Shown piece after piece: positions 35,967 to 44,826 of a DNA stretch of 64,000 bases; position 1 is the first letter of the stretch; every line of letters begins with the position of its first letter. A program made the translations under genes and the position numbers. Origin of the DNA: Paenibacillus sp. FSL R5-0341 (GTDB lineage: Bacteria > Bacillota > Bacilli > Paenibacillales > Paenibacillaceae); contig NZ_CP150241.1 of the NCBI RefSeq assembly GCF_037975235.1, positions 1,798,001 through 1,862,000 on the forward strand, written 5' to 3'. The notes under the pieces are model-generated. The model saw only the letters and a list, made by a program, of their open reading frames with translations. It had not been told where the DNA came from and ran no database searches.

Positions 35967-36947
35967 TTACACAGTGTCAGCCATCTCAGCATGGCTCACT
36001 GCATCGTCGTGTTCACTAGAGTTAGGTGTATTCCGCTCTAGCCAGCTCACAACGTGCTGAGCCACTTCTGTTCGGTTGATCTCATGCAGCATTTCATGGC
36101 GTCCATCCGGATACAGGCGATACTCAATATTCTCCAGCTGAAGCTTCTTATACTGGGAGACCAGATTAAGAACGCCTTTGCCATGAAGACCGACAGGGTC
36201 CTTTTCACCTGAGAACAGGTAAACGGGTTTGTGTTTGGGTATGCGCTCCATATTGTGTGGAAGATGTACTTCAAGCAGCAATTTGAAGAAGTCGCGGAAA
36301 AAGCCTGCTGTACAGACTGCTCCGCACAGGGGATCATCAATGAATCGCTGAACCTCTTGTGAGTCCCGGGACAACCAATCAAATGGTGTCGTTGCAGGGC
36401 GGAAAGAGCGGTTAAATCCACCAAATACAATCGCATTAAGTAGCATGCTGGGATGAGTAGCCCCCTGAATGCCACACTGCAAGAAGGCCAGTTTCTCTCC
36501 AAACCGGAGAAGACCACGTCTGCCATTGGTCCCGGATAAAATAAAGGCATGGTACCGCTCATGACCAGCGTACATGAGATGCTGTACCAAGAACGAGCCC
36601 ATACTGTGCCCCATTAGAAACAGAGGCACCCCAGGGTTCTCCTTGGCGGCTACTTCGCCCAGATTGATCATATCACTTGCCATCCAGCGGAAGGCATCGA
36701 TTCCAGCATTACCGAGCAAGCTGGCATTCTCCACGGTTTTGCCATGACCCCGATGGTCATTGGCATAGACCGCGTAACCGTGTCGGGTAAGAGTGTCGGC
36801 AAACTCGGCGTATCGGGCCGCAGTCTCACCCATGCCGTGTGCGATTTGCACGACGCCCTTAACATTGCATTCCTGATCGGGAAGCCAGCGGTACACATGA
36901 ATACGGGTACCTTCACTACCGACCAAGGCAAAGGTAGATTCCTGCAT
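35967..36947 (-). CDS. Alpha/beta hydrolase (monoacylglycerol-lipase/lysophospholipase-like)
   Basis: About 326 residues. Nucleophile elbow GHSMGS (Ser) and the oxyanion segment AHGMGETAARYAEFADTL, then YANDHRGHGKT, are typical of the serine aminopeptidase/lysophospholipase S33 family. The C-terminal acidic Asp lies in FSGEKDPVG and the His in DGRHEMLHE. Substrate likely a monoglyceride or lysolipid. The frame begins at GTG 36968, but AAGGAGG lies inside the first codons, so ATG 36947 is preferred. Probably cotranscribed with manA upstream (manA ends 21-41 nt before its start). Confidence 0.85.
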   Translation of the reverse strand: MQESTFALVGSEGTRIHVYRWLPDQECNVKGVVQIAHGMGETAARYAEFADTLTRHGYAVYANDHRGHGKTVENASLLGNAGIDAFRWMASDMINLGEVAAKENPGVPLFLMGHSMGSFLVQHLMYAGHERYHAFILSGTNGRRGLLRFGEKLAFLQCGIQGATHPSMLLNAIVFGGFNRSFRPATTPFDWLSRDSQEVQRFIDDPLCGAVCTAGFFRDFFKLLLEVHLPHNMERIPKHKPVYLFSGEKDPVGLHGKGVLNLVSQYKKLQLENIEYRLYPDGRHEMLHEINRTEVAQHVVSWLERNTPNSSEHDDAVSHAEMADTV

Positions 36948-36988
36948 CTCCTGTAATTCCTCCTTCACAGGTTACATATAAGCTTGAT

Positions 36989-37966
36989 TTATGGCAGATA
37001 AGAGCGAAGAACAGTGGTATTTCCATCTAATGTATAAGAACCCAGATTGGCTGGCAAGAGATAACATTGTCCGGCTTTCAATTCAATGTTGTCTGATTCA
37101 GCATGTGCCCACGACAGCGTTCCTTCGCCTTCACAGACAACGAGAATTGTGAAGCTATCAGGATTGGTGGAGAGTTCCCAGCGTTCAGTCACGATGCCTT
37201 TTTCAACCACAAAATAAGGGCATTCCGCAAGCTTGAGCCATTCACCAGGAGTAGCGTTGTTTGTTTTCATCGTTGAGGCACCTGCGCCCTCATAGGCGGT
37301 TACATTCAAAGAGTCTTCAACATGCAACTCACGTGGCTTGCCATCCAGCCCTGGACGATTGTAATCGTAGATCCGATACGTCGTATCCGAGTTTTGCTGA
37401 ATCTCAGCGACAACCACACCCGCACAGAGCGCATGTACCGTTCCTGCAGGGATAAAGAACGTATCACCAGCTTCAACAGGAACCTGACGAAGGGTATCCA
37501 TCACCGTACCGTTCTCCAATGCTTCTTTCAATGTTGCACGGTCCACACCTTCATTTAAGCCATAGATGATGTGTGCGCCCGGTTTTGCGTCGAGTACATA
37601 CCACATTTCTGTTTTGCCAAGCTCGCCAGGAGGAAGTGCCTCGTACTCGTCTGTCGGATGAACCTGAACGGACAGGTCATCGTTACAGTCGAGCAATTTA
37701 ATCAAAAGGGGGAAGCGTCCACCTTTTTCGGAAACGCCTTTGGTTCCAAGCCATTCGGTGCCCAGTTGTTCACGAACTTCATCCAGACCCTTGCCAGCAA
37801 GTGCTCCATTTAATACCTTGGTTGTACCATTGGGATGATCTGCAATCATCCAGCCTTCTCCAATATGTCCTTCAGGGGGCGTAAGGCCAAATTGCTCCAG
37901 CGCACGACCGCCCCACACACGTTCTTTGAATTCAGGTTGGAATTGTAATGGGTATGGCGTAGACAT
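36989..37966 (-). CDS. manA: Mannose-6-phosphate isomerase, class I
   Basis: 325 residues. N-terminal LQFQPEFKERVWGGRALEQFG, metal-binding VQVHPTDEYEAL, EMWYVLDAKPGAHIIYG and FIPAGTVHALCAGVVVAEIQQNSD (with conserved Gln-His-Glu-His ligands) are class I features. It interconverts mannose-6-phosphate and fructose-6-phosphate. It is well placed to channel mannose from the GH26 pathway of this window, but it is ~30 kb away. The start follows GAGGAGAG. The hydrolase gene follows in the same direction. Confidence 0.94.
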   Translation of the reverse strand: MSTPYPLQFQPEFKERVWGGRALEQFGLTPPEGHIGEGWMIADHPNGTTKVLNGALAGKGLDEVREQLGTEWLGTKGVSEKGGRFPLLIKLLDCNDDLSVQVHPTDEYEALPPGELGKTEMWYVLDAKPGAHIIYGLNEGVDRATLKEALENGTVMDTLRQVPVEAGDTFFIPAGTVHALCAGVVVAEIQQNSDTTYRIYDYNRPGLDGKPRELHVEDSLNVTAYEGAGASTMKTNNATPGEWLKLAECPYFVVEKGIVTERWELSTNPDSFTILVVCEGEGTLSWAHAESDNIELKAGQCYLLPANLGSYTLDGNTTVLRSYLP

Positions 37967-38155
37967 CAGTAATCTCTCCTCTAGTATATGAAATGGTGGA
38001 TCGCTTTAATCAGTCATGGGCATGTAGTCGCCATGAACAAACAAGTGAATACGTTTGCATATGTGTATGTAGAACACAGATCGCAGTAAGAGAACGCCAG
38101 TAATGGCTCACCTTGCGACTGTGTCTAGTTTATTGTATTTGGTGAACAAAGGAAA

Positions 38156-38740
38156 TTATTTTTTCTCGATTCCGATCAGAAAAGGAGAAGTCTCTCGCTG
38201 TAATTGGCGATACATCACGACCTGTGCCTGTTCTACCGGCAGGGCAGAGGACCATTCCAATACAGCTTCTGCTTCCTGTGCCCCTCCGTCATGACCGGGG
38301 TAGAGCACAACCGTAATGATCCCGCGAGGACGTAATAAAGCGAGTGCGGCTTCGAGTGCAGCGATGGTGCTGTCTGTCTCGGTGATGATCGAGGAATCTG
38401 CACTTTCTGAAGGCAGGTACCCCAGATTGAACATGACCGCCCCAACTTCACCAACCCATGACTCAGGCACCGCTTCTGCCATGCGATCATGGCTCAGTTG
38501 AAGCATGGAGATGGAGCCAAGCTTGGCTTCGTCGTCTTGTTTTCGTATACGTGCTTGTGCCAGCGTGAGAGCTTCACTTTGAATATCAAATCCAATGACT
38601 TGACCACGTCTGCCTACTTGTTGTGCCAAAAATAGTGTGTCTGCTCCTGTGCCGACGGTTGCATCTATGGCCAGATCACCTGGCTGCAGACGGGAAGCAA
38701 TCCACTGATGCGCACAGCTGAGAACTGAAAGAAAGCCCAT
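38156..38740 (-). CDS. mnmM: MnmM-type tRNA methyltransferase (YtqB family)
   Basis: 194 residues, class I methyltransferase. SAM-binding motif IDATVGTGADTLFLA, GQVIGFDIQSEALTLA and the catalytic-like FNLGYLPSE are signatures of YtqB. This family has been shown to methylate 5-aminomethyl-2-thiouridine of tRNA. Start ATG 38740 is immediately adjacent to the stop of the radical-SAM gene, so the two are coupled. The gene name rests on family resemblance. Confidence 0.8.
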   Translation of the reverse strand: MGFLSVLSCAHQWIASRLQPGDLAIDATVGTGADTLFLAQQVGRRGQVIGFDIQSEALTLAQARIRKQDDEAKLGSISMLQLSHDRMAEAVPESWVGEVGAVMFNLGYLPSESADSSIITETDSTIAALEAALALLRPRGIITVVLYPGHDGGAQEAEAVLEWSSALPVEQAQVVMYRQLQRETSPFLIGIEKK

Positions 38741-39694
38741 CTATGCTCGCCTCCAATACTTACCTTGCCAGGAATCCCGCTCTCGCAGCTCACGATCAAT
38801 GGAGTTCAACACTTCCCATTTGTTCATAGACCACATCGGTCCAATCAGCAGATCACGCGGTGCGTCCCCTGTAAGGCGGTGTACAATCATTTCCGGTGGA
38901 AGCATCTCCAGTGTATCTACGATCAGCTTAATATACTCGTCCTGATCCAGAAAACGTAAAAGACCGGCTTCGTATTGCTTTACCATTGGTGTTTTGCGCA
39001 TCAGATGCAGCAGGTGAATCTTGATGCCCTGTACATCCATGTTGGCGACGGCACGTCCAGTATCCAGCATCATTTCATGCGTCTCTTGAGGCAGACCATA
39101 TATGATATGTGTGCACACACGTATATTCCGTTTGCGCAGTTTCTCAACGGCTTCTTCGTAACACTTCGTGTCGTGCGCCCGATTGATCAATGTCGATGTG
39201 GAATCATGGATGGTTTGCAGCCCCATCTCAACCCACAGGTAGGTGCGCTCGTTCAGTTCAGCCAAATAATCAACGACGTCATCTGGCAAACAGTCCGGGC
39301 GAGTGGCGATGGACAAACCAACAACACCGGGTTGCTCTAGAATTTCTTCAAAATATTCGCGCAGCTCCTCAACCGGAGCATACGTGTTGGTATAGGCTTG
39401 GAAGTAGCCAATATAATGGGCTGTAGGCCACTTGAGATGTTGTTTATCTCTTATCGTATTGAACTGGGTGACCAGATCTTCACGTCTGCTACCAGCAAAA
39501 TCACCTGATCCACGCGCACTGCAGAAGGTGCAGCCACCTTTGGCAATTGAACCGTCACGGTTCGGACAGGTGAAGCCGGCATCCAGCATCACTTTGAAAA
39601 CCTTATTGTTAAATTGGTCGCGCATCTCGTAATTCCAGGTATGGAATCGTTTATCTCCCCACAGAAGAGGGGGCTGTAATGCAGGTGCATTCAT
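38741..39694 (-). CDS. TIGR01212 radical-SAM protein (YtqA/MnmL-like)
   Basis: 317 residues. The radical-SAM cluster is in CPNRDGSIAKGGCTFCSARG (three Cys), followed by VGLSIATRPDCLPDDVVDYL and LWVEMGLQTIHDSTSTLINR, which match YtqA/TIGR01212. It is located directly upstream of the MnmM-type gene with no gap, and has been proposed to act before it in the same wobble-uridine pathway (MnmL). The N-terminal part contains HTWNYEMRDQFNNKVFKVMLDAGF. Start ATG 39694. Confidence 0.85.
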   Translation of the reverse strand: MNAPALQPPLLWGDKRFHTWNYEMRDQFNNKVFKVMLDAGFTCPNRDGSIAKGGCTFCSARGSGDFAGSRREDLVTQFNTIRDKQHLKWPTAHYIGYFQAYTNTYAPVEELREYFEEILEQPGVVGLSIATRPDCLPDDVVDYLAELNERTYLWVEMGLQTIHDSTSTLINRAHDTKCYEEAVEKLRKRNIRVCTHIIYGLPQETHEMMLDTGRAVANMDVQGIKIHLLHLMRKTPMVKQYEAGLLRFLDQDEYIKLIVDTLEMLPPEMIVHRLTGDAPRDLLIGPMWSMNKWEVLNSIDRELRERDSWQGKYWRRA

Positions 39695-40012
39695 CTTTAA
39701 GGTACTCCTTTGGCAGTCGAATTACAGTAATCATACGTGAACAAAAGAAGAAGCGCTATGCGATTTCCGTCAATGACGATCGATAGCGATTATTGGTGTC
39801 TTCATGAACATGTATCATTGTATCAAAAAACTGAAAAAAAAGGGAATCGAAACGCAAAAATAGGCCGTAAAATCAAGGTTTTCTGCTTGCTATAGTTTAC
39901 ACCTTGTGTTATATTTAAATCAACGTCAGACACCATCTAATGGGTATTATTCATCATAGCATTTGAATCAACGTTGACGTCATGGACCATACTATACCGT
40001 GAGGTGATATGA
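39695..40012 (+). promoter_or_regulatory. Intergenic region with promoter for the 66-aa gene
   Basis: 318 nt between the divergent ytqA-like and 66-aa genes. A good SigA-type promoter for the + strand is TTGCTA (39887-39892), 17 nt, TATATT (39910-39915). Two copies of TCAACGT near 39922 and 39967 flank a stretch with no other signal. No riboswitch recognised. Confidence 0.65.
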
Positions 40013-40213
40013 ATGAATTCCCAAGTTAAAAACAATGAATTGAATCATGTGTCTGTTGAATTGACGGCAGAAGAAGCCCTGGCATTAACAGGTGTTCGTT
40101 TTAATGGAAATCCGAAAGTGAAAGCGGCTGCAAGACAAAAAGTTCGCGATGCTTTCGAAAAGACATTTGATTTTTCACACCAAGATAAGGTAGACTATGA
40201 ACTACTAAAGTAG
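40013..40213 (+). CDS. Conserved-looking small protein, 66 aa
   Basis: ATG 40013 has a good ribosome site (GAGGTGATAT) and a SigA-type promoter upstream. The product is hydrophilic, helical, with VELTAEEALALTGVRFNGNPKVKAAARQKVRDAF in the centre. No family recognised. A terminator hairpin is present at 40242-40288 before trmB, so it is expressed as its own short transcript. That arrangement, promoter plus terminator around 66 codons, supports a real gene. Confidence 0.75.
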   Translation: MNSQVKNNELNHVSVELTAEEALALTGVRFNGNPKVKAAARQKVRDAFEKTFDFSHQDKVDYELLK

Positions 40214-40241
40214 TTGGACCCCAATTCCAAATAAATCGAAG

Positions 40242-40292
40242 AGGGAATCTTTGAGATTTGCCCAAAGTGGCAGATCCGAAGATTCCCTTTTC
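40242..40292 (+). terminator. Intrinsic terminator
   Basis: AGGGAATCTT (40242-40251) and AAGATTCCCT (40279-40288), 10-bp stem, then TTTT. Ends the small-protein gene upstream of trmB. Confidence 0.85.
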
Positions 40293-40365
40293 ATTGCTCT
40301 TTACAATTTGCCGGTTCTTCGGCAAAATAAGTCTGAGACAAGTATGGGACAAACGGAGGAATAAA

Positions 40366-41121
40366 ATGCGTTTACGTGGCAGAAAAGGGATAAGAGAAAA
40401 TCTGGAGCAACAAGTCGATCTTGTTGTACTGGACCCCAAGCAGCACAAAGGAAAATGGTCGGAACTGTTTGGCAATGACCATCCGATCTTCGTGGAATTT
40501 GGTATGGGTAAAGGGCAATTTATCAGCCAAATGAGTTATAAATATCCGGAATTCAATTTTATCGGTATTGATATGTATGATGAACTGGTACGACGTGCCA
40601 GTGAGAAAGCTCGTAATGCATGGAGTCAGGCTGATGTGGAGACACCTCCGAACCTGAAGCTTGCGCTGGCGAATATTGAACAGATTGAAGAAGTTTTTGA
40701 GCCGGAAGAACTGGAACGCATTTATTTGAACTTCAGTGATCCTTGGCCAAAAGCAAAGCATGCACGCCGTCGGTTGACGCACCCGCGTTTCCTGAAGAAA
40801 TATACGGAACTGCTTAATCCAAAAGGACAGATCCATTTCAAAACCGACTCGGAGACACTGTTTGATTTCTCACTCAACGCCATTTCCGACTTTGGTCTGC
40901 AAATGACGAATCTGTCTTTGAACCTGCATCGCGATGGACTGAATGAAGAGCATGTAATGACCGAGTACGAGCAGAAATTCATGGGCAAAGGCATGAACAT
41001 TCACCGCGTTGAAGTGATCGTTGGTGAAGAGGCCTTGCGTGATTATCAGCAGATACGTCTGGACAAGTATAAAGTTCGTGAAGCTTCGGATGAGTCTGGC
41101 GAAGATCAGGAACAGGAATAA
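40366..41121 (+). CDS. trmB: tRNA (guanosine-46-N7)-methyltransferase
   Basis: About 251 residues. SAM motif FVEFGMGKGQFISQ, IGIDMYDELVRRA and the family signature FSDPWPKAKHARRRLTHPRF are diagnostic of TrmB, which makes m7G46 in tRNA. ATG 36th codon of the open frame (40366), preceded by GGAGGAATAAA, is the real start; the extension to 40258 overlaps the terminator. A hairpin at 41140-41183 with a T-run ends it. Confidence 0.94.
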   Translation: MRLRGRKGIRENLEQQVDLVVLDPKQHKGKWSELFGNDHPIFVEFGMGKGQFISQMSYKYPEFNFIGIDMYDELVRRASEKARNAWSQADVETPPNLKLALANIEQIEEVFEPEELERIYLNFSDPWPKAKHARRRLTHPRFLKKYTELLNPKGQIHFKTDSETLFDFSLNAISDFGLQMTNLSLNLHRDGLNEEHVMTEYEQKFMGKGMNIHRVEVIVGEEALRDYQQIRLDKYKVREASDESGEDQEQE

Positions 41122-41139
41122 AATTAAATTGATACAAGA

Positions 41140-41190
41140 AGAGCGACTAATGAGGTGAATGGTTCATTCTCATAGGTCGCTCTTTTTTTG
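41140..41190. terminator. Bidirectional terminator
   Basis: AGAGCGAC (41140-41147) and GTCGCTCT (41176-41183), extended by ATGAG/CTCAT, followed by a T-run. Located between convergent trmB and the AraC/Cache gene. Confidence 0.85.
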
Positions 41191-41239
41191 AATTTACAAT
41201 CGATGTACATTACTCCATAAACTCAAGTCTGGTATGATT

Positions 41240-43492
41240 TCAAAAGTTCTCTGAATGAAATTCTTTGCGGCGATAATCGTTTGGTGTAACACCATTGAAC
41301 TTTTTGAACATGCGGTAGAAATAGGAACTGTTGGTGAACCCGGTTCTCTCGGCAATATCGGCAACGGAGTTCTCTGTCTCTACCAGCAAATGCTGAGCTT
41401 TGGCTATCCGTGTTTCGTTAATCACATCCGTGAGCCCTTTCAGGGTGAGCTGTTTGTAGAGTCTGCTCACATAGATGGGCGACATGCCCAGTTCATCTGC
41501 AATTGAAGTTAGACAGAGATTGGGATCGGCATAGTCCCGCTCGATAATGCCATTGATTTTACGAATCAACTCTTCATGCTTCAGTGTGCGTTTCTCCTCG
41601 ACTTTGGAACCAAGCTCATCAAACATCCGATAGAAGTGTTCATGTACTTCACTGATGTCTTCAGCGTCTTTAACAGGCAGCATTAAACCATCGGAGACTG
41701 AATTAAGCGTGAGCTGATTGTTCTTCTTGAGGGTATTTCGTACATGATTCAATGTCATCGTCAGATGGGATAAAGCTAGCTGGAAGACGGTAAACGGATA
41801 GGCGGCTGTCTCGCCGACGATGTCTGCATAGACTTGTTTGGCTTCTCTCGTCTTGCCTGTCATTAGATAATCGACAAGTTGTCTTTCCTTACCTGCCGGG
41901 AATGCGTATTCTTTCGTGTGATAAGCCATGATGTCAGCGGTATAGATTAGACAGCCTGGTCCCATGAACAAACGATGCAGTGAAGCTTCGGCTGATCTGG
42001 TGTAGGATGCAATACTGTCTTCCAATGAATCTTCTTCCGTGCCGATGGTGCAGGAGATGGAGCATTTTAAATGGGTCATTACAGCAGCCTGCATCATACG
42101 TAGCAATTCTTCGATCCGGTTAGGAGCAGGTTGGCCAAGTTGAGGGATTTCTTCTTTTTCATTGAAGATGAGTGTAATCAGATCGCGGCCCATGTCCACC
42201 GCTTCCGCATTATAGTGGAGATCAGCCGTCTCGGTGCATATGTTCATCATGGCGTATTTTACAAGCTGGGTCTCGTCACGATACGTTTCATTGAATTCGG
42301 TAAAATGGTCAATCCGCAGTAATACTAGCCTGGAAGCACGTTGAACGTCAATGGAGGAACCATAGAACTTCATTCGTTCTTCCAGCATACCTCCGGTTAC
42401 TGTTTCACGACCCTGCAGAGCTCCTCGCAGAAAATCCTGCCGTAACAAATGAAGACTGCCACGTCGCTCTGCTTCCATCACACGCAAACGAACAAGCACC
42501 TTATCAATGGGATGATATAGTTTTCTGGACACAAGGTAAGAGAGCAGCAAGCCTGCGATGAGAAGTCCGACACAAAACAGAACGGTATGTGTACGCATAC
42601 TCCGTATATCTGAGGTAATCAGATCATACGGTGTTATTCTCACATAACGCCAGCCCAGGTCATCGGGAGCGGTGTACGTAATGAGTGATTTTTCTCCGTC
42701 GACCTCTTCCGTAAAGTAAGCAGACTGCTGCATGTCCTGCATGATCGGCTGCATGAATGCTTCGCTGGAGAGATTTTTCATCAATGCACGGTCGCCAAAG
42801 TCAGATAAAAGGTCTCCATTCTCATTCACGATAAAGGTCTTGCCTGGTTGATCCACAGCATTCATATTCGGACTGAGCCAATCATCCTTGATATTAACGA
42901 TGACGGCATAGTTTAGTTTGGCATTGTCATTGATTGTGTCATAACAGAGATAGGTGTAGCTGTTAACCTCTGTCTCTTCGGTAGAACCGACCTGATATGT
43001 ACGCGGGATGGGCACAAAAGGTTTATAGTCATGGAAGCTCTGAAGGATACTTGTAATCCCCTGATCGTCGATCTCCGCGAAGGACTGTTGCCCATTGCGC
43101 ACGTCGGAACTGATAAAGAACTCATTGCTTTTGGAGTTATATACATAGATGGATTCGATAAAAGGAAGGGACATACGGTAGTTGTCGAGCTGCTCCATCG
43201 CCGATGTGATCTCATAGATATTGGGTTTGGAATAGAGCAGTAATGAAGAGATGGTGTAGTCTTGATAAATCTGATATGACAATGATTTTGCAGTCTCGGT
43301 CATTTTGGCCACTTCACGGCTGGTTTGAGTAAGACTGTTCATATCTGTCCGATATACTTGGCGAAGAGCAATACGATTATAATTGACGTACAAAATAGAG
43401 GAAGCCACAAGCAAGGTAGCGACAGTGCTGATAATAATGCCGATCAGAATTCGTGTAAAGACCATCTGACTGTCCTCTGAACGTTTACGCAT
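41240..43492 (-). CDS. AraC-type regulator with N-terminal membrane/Cache sensor domain
   Basis: About 750 residues. N-terminal helix (FTRILIGIIISTVATLLVASSILYV), an extracellular Cache-like sensor of ~250 residues, a second helix (HTVLFCVGLLIAGLLLSYLVSRKLY), a HAMP-like junction and a long coupling region, then a C-terminal AraC HTH domain: IIERDYADPNLCLTSIADELG.SPIYVSRLYKQLTL and VADIAERTGFTNSSYFYRMFKKF. This architecture is common in Paenibacillus beside sugar ABC importers. Start ATG 43492, with GGGGGAAAGG upstream, is better than GTG 43549. It is divergent from the permease operon it probably controls. Confidence 0.86.
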   Translation of the reverse strand: MRKRSEDSQMVFTRILIGIIISTVATLLVASSILYVNYNRIALRQVYRTDMNSLTQTSREVAKMTETAKSLSYQIYQDYTISSLLLYSKPNIYEITSAMEQLDNYRMSLPFIESIYVYNSKSNEFFISSDVRNGQQSFAEIDDQGITSILQSFHDYKPFVPIPRTYQVGSTEETEVNSYTYLCYDTINDNAKLNYAVIVNIKDDWLSPNMNAVDQPGKTFIVNENGDLLSDFGDRALMKNLSSEAFMQPIMQDMQQSAYFTEEVDGEKSLITYTAPDDLGWRYVRITPYDLITSDIRSMRTHTVLFCVGLLIAGLLLSYLVSRKLYHPIDKVLVRLRVMEAERRGSLHLLRQDFLRGALQGRETVTGGMLEERMKFYGSSIDVQRASRLVLLRIDHFTEFNETYRDETQLVKYAMMNICTETADLHYNAEAVDMGRDLITLIFNEKEEIPQLGQPAPNRIEELLRMMQAAVMTHLKCSISCTIGTEEDSLEDSIASYTRSAEASLHRLFMGPGCLIYTADIMAYHTKEYAFPAGKERQLVDYLMTGKTREAKQVYADIVGETAAYPFTVFQLALSHLTMTLNHVRNTLKKNNQLTLNSVSDGLMLPVKDAEDISEVHEHFYRMFDELGSKVEEKRTLKHEELIRKINGIIERDYADPNLCLTSIADELGMSPIYVSRLYKQLTLKGLTDVINETRIAKAQHLLVETENSVADIAERTGFTNSSYFYRMFKKFNGVTPNDYRRKEFHSENF

Positions 43493-43607
43493 TCCCTTTC
43501 CCCCTCGGACCTCCTGTATTGGGTGAACAACGTAGAACTTCATATACATACGCTAGATTTCATATATGGATGAGCAGAAGAGCAAGAGTATCTTGAATTA
43601 TATATTA

Positions 43608-43621
43608 TGTATGCGTTTACA
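43608..43621 (+). promoter_or_regulatory. Candidate CcpA cre site
   Basis: TGTATGCGTTTACA matches the cre consensus TGWAANCGNTNWCA at 13 of 14 positions. It lies in the regulatory region between the divergent AraC/Cache and permease genes, where carbon catabolite repression would be expected. Not verified. Confidence 0.6.
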
Positions 43622-43733
43622 TCAATGCTGAACAGGCCGTTTTGTCTGTTTTCTCTATATAAAGTTCAACTTTCGCTGGATTGTTCACTAGGTTTAGCCT
43701 ATGCACGATATCAACATTTGTGAACGGATGTGT

Positions 43734-43788
43734 GTTCATTTCATGGTTCGTTCGTTTTGTTCATAGTTCATTTCGCAGAATCGTTCAT
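43734..43788 (+). promoter_or_regulatory. Cluster of GTTCAT repeats upstream of the permease operon
   Basis: Four GTTCAT copies at 43734, 43759, 43766 and 43783, with GTTCGTTCG in between (43746). They lie ~105-160 nt upstream of the first permease gene. This spacing of repeated hexamers is typical of activator binding sites for an AraC protein. The rest of 43493-43890 holds no gene. Confidence 0.5.
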
Positions 43789-43890
43789 TTTCTGACGGGA
43801 AGCTTCAGTATCGATGAGCGGAGCGAGCATCTACAATAAAAAGAGAGCTCCACCAGGCAGCACCGCAAGAAATTCGGGAGGGATCGAGCC

Positions 43891-44796
43891 ATGCTCAAAG
43901 AATTGAACAAGAACAAAATCATGTTTCTGATGCTGTTGCCCACGCTGATCTTTTTTCTGATTAACTCGTATTTTCCGATGGTCGGCATCTATTATGCGTT
44001 TACCCGGTATGATTTTGAAGGAGGATTATTCGGCAGTCCATTTGTCGGTCTGGAGAACTTTAAGTTCCTATGGCAATCGGGAATGCTGCTGAAGCTCACA
44101 ACCAACACCGTGGGTTACAATCTCGCCTTCATTATATTAGGAAACGGTCTGGCGATCTTCTGTGCGATCATGCTTAGCGAAATCCGGGGCAGGTTATTCA
44201 AAAAAATTACGCAATCCGTGATGTTCTTGCCGTATTTCATCTCGTTTGTACTATTGAGTGTAATCGCTTACAACATGTTTAACTACGAGTCGGGTTTCGT
44301 GAACACGGTGCTCAAACGTTTCGAGGCTGGCCCGGTCGATATTTATAACACACCCTGGATCTGGGTGTTCCTGATCATCATCTTTTATCTTTGGAAAAAT
44401 CTTGGATACAGCATGGTCATCTATCTGGCCGCTATAACGGGGATCAGTGACGAGTATTATGAGGCTGCCCGAATCGACGGGGCCAATATTTTTCAGCGAA
44501 TCTGGTACATCACGGTACCGATGCTGAAGCCAACCTTTGTCATCCTGTTGTTGTTCTCGCTTGGCAGCATTATGAAGGGGCAGTTCGACCTGTTCTATCA
44601 ACTGATCGGCAACAATGGGGTATTGTACAACGCGACAGATATCATCGATACGTATGTGTATCGTTCACTGAAAGTAACGTTTGATATCGGGATGGCAACT
44701 GCTGCCGGTTTGTATCAGTCGTTATTCGGATTCATTTTGATCATGACCGTCAACTATATTATCCGCAAAGTCAATGAGGACTACGCCTTGTTCTAG
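43891..44796 (+). CDS. Sugar ABC transporter permease, LplB type
   Basis: 301 residues. Short N-terminus then ~6 membrane helices. EAA-loop YYEAARIDGANIFQRIWYITVPM is present. The sequence start (KIMFLMLLPTLIFFLINSYFPMVGIYYAFTRYDFEGG) is that of LplB-like CUT1 permeases. ATG 43891 follows GGGAGGGATCGAGCC. It is translationally close to the second permease (30 nt). The substrate is unknown; no ATPase gene adjoins. Confidence 0.9.
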   Translation: MLKELNKNKIMFLMLLPTLIFFLINSYFPMVGIYYAFTRYDFEGGLFGSPFVGLENFKFLWQSGMLLKLTTNTVGYNLAFIILGNGLAIFCAIMLSEIRGRLFKKITQSVMFLPYFISFVLLSVIAYNMFNYESGFVNTVLKRFEAGPVDIYNTPWIWVFLIIIFYLWKNLGYSMVIYLAAITGISDEYYEAARIDGANIFQRIWYITVPMLKPTFVILLLFSLGSIMKGQFDLFYQLIGNNGVLYNATDIIDTYVYRSLKVTFDIGMATAAGLYQSLFGFILIMTVNYIIRKVNEDYALF

Positions 44797-44826
44797 AACG
44801 CCCGCAGGGCAGGAGGGAGAACGATC

